This document shows positions 1 to 11,900 of a stretch of DNA of 64,000 nucleotides, piece by piece; within the stretch, counting starts at the first letter, position 1; every line of letters starts with the position of its first letter. This stretch comes from Pontederia crassipes (Eukaryota; Streptophyta; Magnoliopsida; Commelinales; Pontederiaceae): the NCBI GenBank assembly GCA_030549335.1, contig CM060195.1, forward strand, positions 24,556,874-24,620,873. The letters run 5' to 3'. The notes beneath the pieces were generated by a model, which ran no database searches, had not been told where the DNA came from, and saw nothing but the letters and a program-made list of their open reading frames with translations. Position numbers and translations under genes: made by a program.

Positions 1-2414
1 CAAATTGTAACCACTTTTTTTGTAGTTACACAGTAATTAAACTCATATTATTATATTCTTATTTTTTAGGCATCATGTAGTTTATTATGTCGTCGATTAT
101 TTCATTACTGTGGTAATACTTTAAAAACAGTAAGAAATATTATTGAGAGATAGAAGGAAAAAAAAAACTCATGATAAACAAAAATGGTCGACACTGTTAT
201 CGCCCATTCTATCAGTCAAAAACAAATTTGAACTGTTTAGTTCACTGAAAAACAATATATAAATTGAATTGTTGACTTGTGTCACATGGACGAAAAGTAG
301 ACAACAAGTGACACCACATGACGACGAAGTTACACGACGAAGTTACTCTTAAGTAGAATCTTCGATTATTACTTTTTCTCTTAAATTATAAACCATTTTC
401 ATGTTTTTTAATCTTAGATCAAGAAACTCAATGATGATGATGATGATGTTAGAAACTAGTGTACTTTCCACAATTTATTAAATTCGAAAACAAATACACA
501 AAGAGTGTTATTTTAAAATCATATTTTAGTACTTTGACAATTACTTGTCATTTAATAAGTACAAAATAATTAAATGACATAGAAAAAAAAACGAGTCTTA
601 ATTTTTTGAAATTTTAAGGGAGGCTAAACTATATATTTTTGTATACTTCAGGGTTTTGGAGGTCTCGTGGTCGATTCCAACTTCAGATTGTTTTGTTATA
701 TTTTTACATTTCATTTATTGGATGTTAGGAGTAACTTGAATATATAATAATTTAATTAATTATATATTAAATGCAGTAAATATAATTTGTGGATCTAAAA
801 ACATGGGGCCAAATGCATTAATTTGAAAAACTTATTTTTTTTAGAGTTGCATTTATTTTTTTTATTATACTTTCTTTTATCCTTCTTTTCTTTGGTATTT
901 TTTAGTAATATTTTTATTTATTCACTTAAAACTAATTAACTTCTAATTTATTTCATTTATATTTTAAAGTATATATTTATGGTGTATATTAGTAATGTAA
1001 GAAAAAATCAATCAATCCGAAAATCTTACTCAACCCAAAAAAAATAAAAAAAATTAAAAATTAGGAGACCAAATATGATTTACGGCAGTTTTTTAATAGA
1101 GCAAAACTAACCGCTTACACCAGGGCCTACTCGAAAAACTCGTAGGGTCCATGACCATTTTTTATTTTTTATTTTTTATTTTTTATTTATATTTATATAA
1201 TTAATTTATAAGTAATTATTTTTATTATTGGTATAATAGTTTTTTATATACTTTAATATGTTCAAATCACGTTATAAAACTCTAGATCAATAGTTCTAAT
1301 ATTACATCGTATGTTTAGTTATAAAATTAAATATGTTAATATTAATAATAATTTATTATATATTTTTAAAAATATTATTTCACTAAAACAGAGGTCCGAA
1401 AAAAATCACCCGAAAAAATTGGGATGATTTTTTTCTTTTTCTAAATGGTTTTAGATTGGTTTTTGTAATTTAAAAATTGACCAAAAATAATGGATGATTT
1501 TTTTAATCGAAAAATCGACTCGACTTGAACCACTTTCGACCTTAGTATATGTTGGCCCCCCCTAAAATATTTTTTTGGATCCGTCCCTAGTGGACAGTTT
1601 GATCATATCTCAATATTGATGCAGTGGAAATATATCATTTAAACATACATGAAAAAACAGCATTGTGGCGGAAGCAAAATAATAAAAGAGTAGACATGAT
1701 TGGGAGAGAATGCAAAAATGAAAAATCACTAGTTCATATGCAAATGCCCATGGAGTAAGAAGATCTATAATACTAGACCCAATATAAAATGGGTCAAAGC
1801 AAAGTTCGACACCAGGTGCAGCCTTCACTGCAATGAGCACAACGTTGACCAGAACCTCTCATTCATTATGTATAAGGGTCATGGTAGATAACAATAATTT
1901 GCAATGAATTGATAAGGTATAATTTTATAGTAAAATCAATATCCATAACAATGATAATTTTACGACACAACAAAATTTTATAAAAATTTAAAACTTTTAC
2001 TTAATGCTCCGACGTCTGGACTTTCGAATGCCTGAATCATATAACGGATGCACATTATCACGATAAAATAGTACCCTAGCCAATGCTTCACAGAACCAAA
2101 ACTATTTTGAACATTCGGAAGTGCAACAAACAGAAAACACAAATAAATTTTGATTCGATTCTCTTTCATTATAGCACCATAATTTCAAGATTTCGTAATT
2201 CTTGAAACCATGATCTTCTGAATTCAAAGAGTTACAAAACCCCATAAGTGGAGACCATAAAAGCTCCAATTTTCTCCTCTTTTTCTCTTCTTCTTCATCT
2301 CTCATTTTCACCATTGTTGCTTTGTTTGCTCTGCTCCATGGTTTGATCTCGGCCAGGGGATGTGGGAGCAGATGTGATAGGTCCATCAAGCAAAAGCAAA
2401 ACAGGAGGGCGAAG
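1..2414. other. AT-rich spacer, no recognised gene
   Basis: The stretch is AT-rich with poly-A and poly-T tracts and a few short minus-strand reading frames that have no recognisable domain, no codon bias and no conserved motif. The phrase GGATCCGTCCCTAG near 1577 resembles decayed transposon sequence, but no ends could be set. Minus-strand frames between 1978 and 2492 overlap each other and stop where the CACTA element begins. They may be the broken end of something older, but I do not recognise it. Confidence 0.5.
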
Positions 2415-2428
2415 CACTACAAGAAAAT
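2415..2428 (+). repeat. CACTA left terminal inverted repeat
   Basis: CACTACAAGAAAAT pairs with the reverse complement of the right end at 12 of 14 positions. It marks the cleavage end of the transposon. Confidence 0.88.
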
Positions 2429-2429
2429 C

Positions 2430-3050
2430 ACAATTTTTCGACGGTTCAAAATCCGTCGCAATTTGCGACGGTTTCATTTTCGACGGTTTCATTTCCGACG
2501 GATTTTTTGACGATCATAACTGTCGAAAATAATTTATATTATTATTTAATTTTTTGATGATTAGGAACGTCGATATTCCGACGGATATCCATCCGTCGCA
2601 ATTTCCGACGGTCACGACCATCGAAAATAAAAAAATAAATTATGTAATTTATTATATTATTATTTAATTTTTCCAATGGATTTTCTAATGGTTACGACCG
2701 TTGGAAATGAAAAACTAAATTACGTATTTTTTATATTATTATTTAATTTTTTGATGATTAGGAACGTCGATATTTCCGACGGATATCCATCCGTCGCAAA
2801 ATCCGCCGCAATTTCTGACGGTCGTAACCGTCAGTAAATGTATAATAATATCTATGAGGAGTATTTTATTAATATAACTGGCGATGGCCCAAACCGTTGT
2901 AATTATCGACGGTTTCGATCGTCGGTAAAATAAAAAATAAATATTATATATAACTAAATATATTTTTTACGGTTACAATCGTCAGTAATTTTAAAAAAGT
3001 TAATATTTACGTTTTCGATGGCCGGAGCCGTCGGTAATTAAAATTTTGTT
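2430..3050. repeat. CACTA left subterminal repeat block
   Basis: There are many copies of a GACGGT/ACCGTC core, often as near palindromes (CGACGGTT ... ACCGTCG) spaced by 15-60 bases of AT-rich DNA. A tract around GATGATTAGGAACGTCGATA occurs twice (about 2558 and 2752), showing local duplication. Subterminal arrays of this type are the transposase-accessory binding region in characterised CACTA elements; here the role is inferred from position. Confidence 0.75.
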
Positions 3051-3113
3051 ATCCCGCTTTTTTTTTCTTTTCCCGCTTTCTCTCATCTTTTCCCCTTCTA
3101 TATATTTCCTCCT

Positions 3114-3345
3114 CCTCTCCTCTCTCTCTCCTATCCTCTCCTCTCCCCCTCTCTCTCTCTCTCTATCTCTCTCGATCTCTATCTCTCTCTCCCTCTCCCT
3201 CTCCCGGCCCGCGCCGGCGACCATCTCCCGCACCGGACGCCGGCGACCCTTCCGCGTCGGCGACCCTCCCGCGCCTGCAACCCTCTTCCGCACCGGCGAT
3301 CCTCTCCCGCACCGGCGACCCTATCCCGCGCCGGCATCTCTCTCT
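3114..3345. repeat. CT microsatellite followed by GC-rich 20-24 bp tandem repeat
   Basis: A (CT)n run lies at about 3114-3205. It is followed by six or so imperfect copies of a unit of the form GCACCGGCGACCCTCTCCC, of roughly 20-24 bases. The long open frames here on both strands follow from the low-complexity repeat and are not taken as genes. Confidence 0.7.
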
Positions 3346-3663
3346 CTTTCTCTCTCCGGCCGGAGGCCGCTGTCGGTCGGATCCGGACGGATCCGAACGC
3401 CCTGAATCCGGGCCGTCGGCGCCAGATCCGAGCCGTTGGGGGCCGGATCCTGGCCCCAGCGGCTGGATCCGTCGCATGACGGTCGGATTTGGCCGCGGCC
3501 AGAGCTGGCCGCGGCCCGATCAGGTCACTAATTTTTTTTATATTTAAAAAAATCTTTGTGACGGTTGCGACCGCCGAAATATCGACGGTTGTGAGGACCG
3601 TCGAAAGTTTTGATAGTTGCGACCGTCGAAAACTTTTGACGATTCGAACCGCCGGCCTTTTCC

Positions 3664-4884
3664 TGTTGGGTTAAAGTTTCAATGACATATGAAATTATAT
3701 TTTGATGAAACAAACCTCAAAAGATTAAAATGTTGAAAAGTCCAAGAAAAAGAGATAACTTTATGCACAAACTTTGATTACATAATTGACTATGAAATGA
3801 TTAGATTTTGGATGAATATTCGCAGTGAATTTGTAGAGAATTCTGTTAGCTTTCCATGGACTCCAAGATCATCTAATTTGAATAACTGTGCAGAAAGTTA
3901 TGATTAAAAGAGTGCAAGTCGGTCGATGCAAAGAAGGCCGGTCGACAGTCCGGTTGATCAAATGAAGATGCCGGTCGACCGATCCAGAACCGGTTGACGT
4001 CAAAACTATACCGGTCGACAGTCCAGTCGAAGCATCGGTCGACCGATCAGCTCAATGGCTATAAATCAAAACTACGAGATTGTACCGGTCGAGACACCGA
4101 TCGATAGTACGGTCAACCGACTAGCTGCGGTAACTGGAAAAATGGCGCAACGGTCACATAGACCGGTCGGCCGGTCCAGAATTTTGGTCGACCGGCCTTC
4201 GAGTTAAATGAACAGTAATGGTCAAATTTGAAGGAGAAATTTGTGGAATGATTTCTGAATGAATTTTCCACACATTGAAGGCTATAAAAGAAGTGTCAAA
4301 GCCAGAGGCGAAAGCACCCATTCAGTCATTGAAGAAAAGCTTCAAGTTATCAAAGAGAGATCATTTTTTGAAGTTTTCATTTTTTAGCTTTCTCATTCTT
4401 TCTCTTCTTCTCTTGTAAGCTTAGAATTGTAAAAGAGAGAAATATTATTGTTCGGAAAATTAGAGAGAGCTCCTGTATAAAAGAGGTTCAAAATCTTATC
4501 TCTTGAGTAAGAGAAATAGATTAGCTTCCTAAGAGGAGAGGTTGTCTTGCCTCTCGAAGCAGAGAAAGAGGCGGTGGTGTAAAGGGCTTTCTTCCTTGCC
4601 CTATTTGGAACAAAGGAAGTGCTAGTGGAATCTCCGGTGGTCTCGAGATCGAGAAGTCGGAGAGGGGACGTAGGCCAAGGTATGGTCGAACCTCGTCAAC
4701 AAACCACCGTGTCCATTTGAGTTTGATTTCCTCTCTCTCTCTCTCCCCATTCATATCGAATTTATGATCTGAATTATAAAAGATTTAAGAATCGGTTTTG
4801 TGCTTCCGCGACGGTTTGTGCGAAATTGATATTTTCAATTGAACACCAATTCACCCCCCTCTTGGTGCCCTTTGGGATCCTACA
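3664..4884 (+). mobile_element. Solo LTR of a SIRE-like copia retrotransposon
   Basis: The unit begins TGTTGGG and ends GGATCCTACA, with the typical copia LTR tail CACCAATTCACCCCCCTCTTG. It is flanked by TTTCC (3659-3663) and TTTCT (4885-4889), a 5-bp target duplication with one mismatch. Joining the flanks restores a CACTA subterminal repeat like the one around 4930-4975, confirming that it landed inside the CACTA element. There is no primer site or coding region, so the internal part was lost by LTR-LTR recombination. At 3920-4200 it carries about ten copies of a CCGGTCGACCGG-like near palindrome. Confidence 0.88.
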
Positions 4885-4885
4885 T

Positions 4886-5188
4886 TTCTGGCGGTTGCAA
4901 CCGTCGGAAACTTTCTATGGTTCGAACCGCCGACCTTTTTCGACGGTTCGAACCGCCGACCTTTTTCGGCGGTTGCAACCGTCGAAAACTTAAGATGGTT
5001 CGAACCGCCGGGACTTTTTCTGACCGTTTTGATCGTCGATATTTCCGATGATTTTTTTCGACCGTCACAAATCGATTTGCGACGAGCATTTTTTTGACGG
5101 ATCGGTTCCGACTGTAAAACCATCGATAATTACATTACCGATGATTTTCGGGTTGATTACTGACGGTCCGGACCGTCGGTAATCAACA
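4886..5188. repeat. CACTA right subterminal repeat block
   Basis: GACGGTT and ACCGTCG cores again in both orientations, denser than on the left, for example the repeated CGGTTCGAACCGCCGACCTT at about 4918 and 4942. It continues the left block after the solo LTR is removed in thought. Confidence 0.75.
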
Positions 5189-5202
5189 TTTTTCTAGTAG
5201 TG
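5189..5202 (-). repeat. CACTA right terminal inverted repeat
   Basis: TTTTTCTAGTAGTG, the reverse complement of CACTACTAGAAAAA. It closes the CACTA element. Confidence 0.88.
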
Positions 5203-5818
5203 AATGGAAGGAGCTAGAGCTTGATTTGATCAGAGGACGTTTTGGAAATTGACAAAATAGGCATATTTTTTCGGGATCTAGATCATGGGGTTGTTTCCAG
5301 ATGAATCTTGCATGTTCTAAGGTCCTTGTTAGGCTTAACACTTATGCTAGATTGGGTAGTACATAGGCCTTAAGGTTCTGTTACGAAATCATGATCTTTC
5401 GTGCTTGAGAAATGATTGTTTCATATTGCCTTTATGAGTGATTTACTTAGAAATGATGATTACTACAATATAGATCCATGCTTACATGTTGTTTGACAGA
5501 TGTAAAGTGTATTGTTTACTATGAAATGATTCTAATATTACAGGCTAATATTATAGTCTTAAATTTGATTGAAAAGGATTAGATGAATGTTGACGATAAG
5601 TTAGTGTCAAAATAGAATAAGGTCTTTGACATGTAAAGCACATGATAAATAATATTAGATTATGTTGAAATCTTTACTTCTAAATCGAGTATGGTAGTAG
5701 GAATAATGTTACCATACGTTTAGATCTTTGTTACGTGAAAAAAAGTTGATTGAAAACTTAAGGATTCAGTAATGACCTATGACTTTGTTGACTAAAACAA
5801 ATGATCAAATTTATTTCA
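5203..5818. other. Spacer, nothing recognised
   Basis: Mixed-composition DNA continuing the sequence interrupted by the CACTA element. No reading frame, repeat or RNA motif was recognised. Confidence 0.4.
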
Positions 5819-6536
5819 GGCGTTCGAATCTCCTCGACAATAATATAACGACTACTAGTTAGGTCGATTGATCCTCGGCTTCTTCTCTCCTAATCGAAAA
5901 AGGGAGAGGATCGGGTGCCCAAAGCTAGAAATGGAGAGACATGAACCCGAAAATGATGACCAATCGGTCAAATCCTGGATCCAACGATGATTTGAACTAT
6001 TCATACCCCGCGATCGACACCCATTTCGGTCGATCGAGGATTATGGACCTGGTTCCACCAAACGATCAGTTAAATTTCAAGCGTCTGAAAAATCCCAACT
6101 GAAAGTTCATGAACCTGGCAACAACGATATCGGATTATCATAAACCTTTCGGGCGTCCAATCCATACATGTATTTAAATGTCCAAAATATGAACTCAAAA
6201 TGGACAATCGAACCATTTTTGGACGACCGATGTATACAAATAAAATGGGCATCCAAACCCCTTTCAGGCGACCTCTGATAAGCACTCTAACAAATGCACG
6301 TTCGACTTTTGGACGTTTGATTTATGGACAGAAAATGAAGATGACTCTAAATAACAACCATAAATTGGTTGATCTCTGTCAATATAATTGTCCTTTCCCT
6401 AATAACATTTCATGAAGATATGGAGCCACCTTTTCTCTCTACTTCCTTGATTGATCCAAGTGATCAAAAGATAGGTTTATAATTAATAAAGATAAAAGAT
6501 GAGGGTTACTCTACCTAGATGGGAGGTTATCTGCTT
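5819..6536 (+). repeat. LTR-like repeat fragment with GGACG(A/C)CCG motifs
   Basis: The segment carries scattered GGTCGATCGAGG, GGGCGTCCAATCC and GGACGACCGATG-type motifs. Its right part (about 6415-6536) is clearly similar to the reverse complement of 34210-34330, sharing GAGCCACxTTTTCTCTCTAC and GATCAAAAGATAGGTT. It abuts the truncated gag of the copia at about 6537. The family and exact ends are not resolved; a partial copia LTR is the best guess. Confidence 0.5.
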
Positions 6537-6985
6537 TGTGTGATGGCTAAAGATAGCCACTACTAGTACAACCCTACCAGAGGTTTTGCAGGTGACAATT
6601 GTACTTAACAGCTTGCCACCGTCTTTTGACATGGTTGTTGCTATTGTCTGCATAAATGACAAGATTAAAAATGTCACGGACCTGCCATTTATCTCGGCCA
6701 TCAAGCAAGATGTGACAAGGGAAACTAAAAGATCGAAATTTTTGAGGATGAAGGAAGTCGAAGGCCAAGAGAAGGCTTATGTTAATTGTACATCATAAGA
6801 AAAACCTTAGGGGCCAAAAAAACAATTCAAGGGAAATACCGACAAGACCCCACATGGAGCTTGTTATTCTTGCGAAAAGTTTGGTCACTTTAGGACCAAC
6901 TTCCCCTCAGGAAGGAAGGAAGGAAGTAGAGGAATAATAGGAACCTACAAAGGGAACATAGCAACAACTAGCAAAAGGGAGCTAT
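6537..6985 (+). pseudogene. copia gag fragment
   Basis: The translation around 6601-6690 contains LNSLPPSFDMVV and KNVTDLP, matching the gag of the minus-strand copia (LNSLPPSFNMAV, KSVTDLP). A zinc-knuckle remnant (CxSCEKFGHF-like, near 6860-6895) follows, then a GGAAGGAAGGAAGTAGAGG low-complexity tract. The 5' half of gag is absent. Dead by frameshift. Confidence 0.75.
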
Positions 6986-7042
6986 GAAGTTATATTTCTC
7001 TATAGTCGTCGAGTGCAACAACACGATGACAGATATTGAAGG

Positions 7043-7246
7043 ATGGTGGTTCCATTTTGGAGCCACCTACCATATTACCAAGATCAAGGAATGATAGACT
7101 TCACAAAGTTGAAGAGAGGTGAACGTCGAATTTGCATGGGCAACCACACTTACCGGGATGTGGAATGTGTTGGAAAATATAGACTAGATGTAGGAGACAA
7201 CTTTAATCCACTACAAATGTCCTATATGCACATGAAATTTGCATAA
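7043..7246 (+). pseudogene. copia protease to GAG-pre-integrase linker fragment
   Basis: A 67-codon frame with DFTKLKRGERRICMGN and VECVGKYRLDVGD, matching the equivalent region of the minus-strand copia (FKELKKGKQRIYMGN, VEGVGNYRLDLGD). This segment lies between protease and integrase in copia polyproteins. It is followed by a heavily decayed integrase region without recognisable catalytic residues. Confidence 0.7.
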
Positions 7247-8262
7247 ATCTGATTTCTATTCATGTTCTTTTGCAAAAAAAGACTTTAAAGTCCTTTATAG
7301 TGGTCGTGTTAAGAAATGGCAAAAAAGTTCTGAATCAAATAATTCAAAAATTTCTGCATTCAATAAGACATAAATAGACAAACCACTATGCCTTATATGC
7401 CACAACAAAATGATATGGCATAAAGGAAGAATATAACATTAATGAATGCAGTAAGATGTATGTTATTCCACTCATCTCTCCCAAAATAAATTTAGGAGGA
7501 AGCAATGTTAAATGCAAACTATATGCATAATAGAATTCCATCTAAGTGTGTAGAATCAACATCTTATGAGGTGTGGAATTATAGGAAACCCGAGTTGGGT
7601 CATCTCCGAAAATGGGAATGAAAAGCACACGTATTAGTTCCAATCCACTTCAGGGACAAGCTGGACTTCAGAAGGAAAGTGTGGAGGTTTATTGAATATA
7701 GTGAAAAATCCAAGGTTTGTAGATTTTTTTCACCCTGATAGAGGACTAATCTCAAGATGTAAATTTTCTTTAGAATGAAAAGGAGCACATAAATAATGAG
7801 TACAATGAACCTCTTATTATCCTTTGGGATAATAAAGATGACTTCAATTAGGATAAATTGAAGAATAATTCAATAGTGGGAGAAAGAACTATAAATGATG
7901 AAACACACTCGAAAGAAGTGGAGAAGCCCATTATCACCATGAGTATAACGACAAGAAGAGGCTCAGGATGAAACTCACACACTTTGATGATTATGTATTG
8001 TACATGTGTGAGATTTCATTTTAGCCCATTGATGTTAATATAAAGGATAGTACCTTTTAAGGAGGCGATGACCTCTACTAAGTCAGAATCATGGACGACT
8101 GTCATGAGTGATGAAATTGACTCAATAAATCGAAACAGAGTATGGGTGATATGTGATCTACAAACAAATAGTCAATCCATAGAGTGTAAATAGGTATTCA
8201 AGAGAAAATATTGGTCCAATAGTTCTCTTTTCAATGAGGTCTACATAACAAATCAGGGGTAT
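7247..8262 (+). pseudogene. copia integrase remnant and start of reverse transcriptase
   Basis: Most of this is too eroded to align by eye. From about 8055 the translation reads EAMTSTKSESWTTVMSDEI and NRVWVICDL, the conserved opening of the copia reverse transcriptase domain. Similarity to the sister copia continues to about GGTAT at 8258-8262, where the first insertion begins. Confidence 0.7.
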
Positions 8263-9488
8263 TATATATTTCTCATATATAATTTTTTCTTATGTTCTTA
8301 CCATATTTTTCCTCCTTTTGTCTCATAAAAACTAGCTCGTACATTAAGCATAAATGTGAGACAAATGTAACTCCCCCTTAATCATGTCATCTTCCTAAAT
8401 TTTTCATTCTTCCCCTTTTCTCTCATATATGAAACAATATGTAAAATATCATAAGAGAGATTAAAACAATTTTCATTTTTTGGTTACATCATAAGTGTGT
8501 TTCAAGTATAATATATGCGATAGACAAAAATAACTCCCCATAAATTCATGATCGGTTCATAAGAGCAAAATATGAAATCAAATTGATTTAAGAGTTATGA
8601 ATAATACAAGTCTCAAAAATTTATATAAGGAATCAAAATATTGTATAAATTTGAGACAACAATGATATGTCACATTTAAGTTAAATTATATCAAATAGTT
8701 TAAAATTTGGCAAGATGAACAACAATCTTTGATAAAATTTAATTTAACAAAATCATATTCAAAATGAGTGTAGGAATTAATATTTCAAACTTTTGAATAA
8801 GCTCCCCATATCATTATCCAACTTTCTTTAGTCCTTTATATGTTCCCCTTTTCTTCCAAAGAAACAATACCAATATAATATTTTGAATTTTGATGACATG
8901 ATATGATAATTTGAAATATAAAAAATATAAGAGTCATGTCAAAATATTTCACAAAGATGAGCATATAAATGTCTTATGCCATAATTTTCAAATGGTACAT
9001 TAATATGATCAATCATATTTCTTCCAAGTTAATTTTTCAAAAATCATAATGTGCATGCATAGCCAAATAACATAGTGTAGTAAGAAAAAATTCATAATAA
9101 GTTTATGCACATAAATCTCATAGGACAAGATATTCAATAATTATGACAAATTACTTGTATAAAATATGATGTATCTTTCATGGGTAAACAATAATAATTC
9201 AAGGTTAGGAGACTTGCATATATATTCATATGTGTATTTACTTTTGCCACATCAAAATGATAATAATCTTGACAAATGTGATGATAAATATATAGTTCCA
9301 TTTATTTGACACATAAAAAAAAAGATATTTTACAGATATATTATCACAAGTAAAAGAATCTAATATCAATGTGATATCAAGTTCCAAAATCTCTCCTTAA
9401 GTTCTTGCTTTCAAAATTTTAAAACATCTTCCATCCTTATGCCAAAATAATGACTTCTTTCAATTTAAAAATCACAAAGCATCAAATG

Positions 9489-9893
9489 TCAAAAAACAAG
9501 AGCATTTTTATTGTTTGTGTTTGTTTCTCTTTTCTCATCATTCATGCTCATCTCATATGTTAGAAGTGAACCGATAAGATCATGAAAATTCAAATCATTT
9601 AGATCTCGCTCCTCTATCATGGTTCTTTTGGTGTGCCACTTTGGATAGAGAGATCTAAGAAACTTTTTAACAATTTGAGCATTATTTCTTCGCTCGCCTA
9701 AAGAAGTTAAGCCATTAACAATATTATTTAATCTAACAACCATATCATTTATGCATCCATAATCAAACATTTTAAATGAGTCATGTTGATGATTCAAAAT
9801 ATTCAATTTAGATTCTTTAACTTTATTGGTGCTCTCATAAGTAATAATATTTTTTTCCAAATATCTTTTGAAGTAGAACAAGTTGAAATACAA
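9489..9893 (-). pseudogene. SIRE-like copia gag fragment (UBN2-type)
   Basis: A 134-codon open frame including MVVRLNNIVNGLTSLGE, IVKKFLRSLYPKWH and LNDLNFHDLIGSLLTYE. This is the pattern of the gag (UBN2) domain of SIRE-type copia elements, in which a helix reading like LRSLPxxW is followed by EARDLxxLxxxELIGSLxTHE. The zinc knuckle and pol are not found downstream. The frame is open but the element has no visible pol, so it is treated as a remnant. Confidence 0.75.
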
Positions 9894-10200
9894 TTAAATT
9901 CTATAGACTCAAGAGCACAATACAAAAAGTTTTTGCCTTTCCAATAAATCCTAATAAAATATTTTTCTCATTCGGAATATTCAGAAAGTGATTTAGCATT
10001 TAAAACAAAACTATTTTCTATCACATCCTAAATATCCAAATCAATAGAACAAACATAACCTTGCATTCTAATTTTCCAATAGAAAAAATTAGAAGAGTCA
10101 AAAGTCGGTGCGCAAATGGTCAATTGACCTTCGCCAAGTAAAACACCACAATGTCATAGCTCTAAAATATGATTATATCTTAAAAATAAGAGCAACCTTA

Positions 10201-10211
10201 CTCTAATACCA
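10201..10211 (-). promoter_or_regulatory. Primer binding site of the SIRE-like insert
   Basis: On the minus strand this reads TGGTATTAGAG, one base off the TGGTATCAGAG complement of initiator tRNA-Met used by plant retrotransposons. It lies two bases beyond a TG at 10214, the end of the adjoining LTR. Confidence 0.65.
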
Positions 10212-10213
10212 TT

Positions 10214-11900
10214 TGTTGGATTACAAGGAATCAGATGAATTGGTGTTAAATCAAAAATAATGATTTTACGAAAATTATTGTGAAAGCTTAAAATTGATTT
10301 GTTCAACTTTAAATCAATACAGTAGCAATAAAATCATTGCATATAAAGTAGGAAGAAGAGGAAGAGAGAAAGACAAACACAAGATGCACAATGGTTTGTT
10401 GACGATAGGATGTTCAGCGGGTCGGGTCGACCTGCGAACCTGATGACCCGACCCGACCCGACCCAAACCCAACACGACCTCAATCTGACCCTTGTCAGGT
10501 CGGGTACTGGCCGGAATTTTCCAACCCGAGTTGACCTGACCTGACCTGAAAGACCCGACTTTTTTTATTTTTTTAGTTTTCAACCTATATTTTATAATAA
10601 AAAATAAAAATTATTAAAATAAAATATTTTAAATGTGTAATATAATATATAAATGTTTAAAAAATTATTTTATACTTTTAAAATAAATATTATATCATAT
10701 TTTTTATATTAAATAATAGAAAAGGTAAAAAAATACTTTTTTAAAAAAGAAAAAAATAGCCCGACCACCCGACCCAAACCAGGTCAGGCTGGATCGGATC
10801 CATCCCTCCAAGGAGGACTAACCCGACCCAATCAAAATCGGGCGGGGCAGGTCGGATCCGAGGTCAGGTCGGGTCGGATCAAACTCGACCCCACCCTTAA
10901 TTGACGAGGTTCTACCACATCTTGACCTGCGTCTCCGCTCCGATTTCTCGACACCGAGACAGTAGGAGATTCCATTAACATCCTTCATTCGTTCCAAATG
11001 GGACAAAAAAAATCCTTTATAACTCTTGTCTTATCATCACTTCAAGAGATAAGACATATCTCTTCTACTCGGAAGCTTTCACCTATCGTTTCTTTACTCA
11101 AGAAGGTAAGACATAACATCTCTTCACTCAGGAGCTAAACAACTATTATAATATCACAAGAACACCCTCCAATATCTCTTTTACAATTTGGAACCTCACA
11201 CAAGAATAAAGAGAAAGAAATAAAAGATTTGTAACTTTGAACTCAATATGACTTTTTGAATGAATAAAAGTATTTGACTAACTTTTTCTTAGAAGTCTTG
11301 GTCTTCTTAATGTGTTTTGAACCTCTTTTATGGCCTCCAATCTTCCCCACGACCGTTGGTTTTCAAAACTAGCCATTGTGTACTTTTCTGCATTGAAACA
11401 GACACCCATTTGATATTCAAGCGTCCGTTTTGAACTAGCTATTACAGGCAACAAACGGGCATCCGTTTGTGTTTCGGGCATTTGTTATGAAAATTCTGAA
11501 GTCTCGGACATTTTGTGGTCATTGCGCCAATATTTTAGGGCATCCATTTTATCTCCAGCGGGTGTCCGAATATTTTTGGGGCATTCGTTTTGTCATTGAC
11601 AGCCTGATAGACTTCCACTCTTTTATACATAACTTTTTGCACAGTTATTCAATTGAGATTATTTTTTTATTCTATGAAAATCTAACAAAAATTTTTACAA
11701 TGTTGATATTCATCATTCATCCAAATTTTAATGAGATCATAGTCGAATATTAATTCAAAGTTCAGTATATAAAGTTATCAATTTCAAATTAAATTTTTCA
11801 AACCTTTACTCTTTTATGGAAATATGACAACATTATATAAAACTTTATCTTATAAAAAATCTATTGATAAAATACTCAAATATTAAGTGTAAGTTTAACA
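10214..11900 (-). repeat. SIRE-like LTR, minus strand (right edge uncertain)
   Basis: The LTR ends next to the primer site with ATTACAAGG...CACCAATTCATC in reverse. Inside, at about 11630-11680, the reverse strand closely matches 3875-3915 of the solo LTR at 3664-4884 (shared TTGAATAACTGTGCA and AAAAGAGTG). Motifs of the GGACGCCCGTTTG type cluster at 11390-11590. A possible start, TGTTAAACTTACAC read on the minus strand, ends at 11900. Sequence beyond, to 12182, looks like a diverged partial copy of the same LTR. A hAT MITE (10406-10899) interrupts it. Confidence 0.6.
10406..10899. mobile_element. hAT-type MITE with GGGTCGGGTCGG subterminal repeats
   Basis: The ends are TAGGATG... and ...CCACCCTTA (TAAGGGTGG in reverse), hAT-like inverted repeats. 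The element is flanked by GTTGACGA (10398-10405) and ATTGACGA (10900-10907), an 8-bp target duplication with one mismatch. Both ends contain runs of GACCCGACCC and its complement around an AT-rich core. There is no coding capacity, so it needs a transposase supplied elsewhere. Confidence 0.8.

Larger units (their letters stand above)
2415..5202. mobile_element. Non-autonomous CACTA (En/Spm-type) transposon carrying a nested solo LTR
   Basis: The element starts with CACTACAAGAAAAT and ends with TTTTTCTAGTAGTG, the classic CACTA terminal inverted repeats. Both ends carry dense subterminal copies of a GACGGTT(G/C)xxACCGTCG-type motif in both orientations, as expected for binding sites of a CACTA-encoded protein. 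There is no transposase reading frame, so it depends on a partner. The flanking trinucleotides are AAG (2412-2414) and AAT (5203-5205), an imperfect match for a 3-bp target duplication. Without the nested solo LTR the element is about 1.56 kb. The interior holds a CT-rich run and a GC-rich block (about 3060-3480) unlike the surrounding DNA. Confidence 0.88.

Noticed and set aside
3000..3477. Overlapping open frames on both strands rich in Arg/Glu or Ser/Leu
   Set aside because: They arise from the CT microsatellite and GC-rich tandem repeat inside the CACTA element; no domain and equal openness on both strands.
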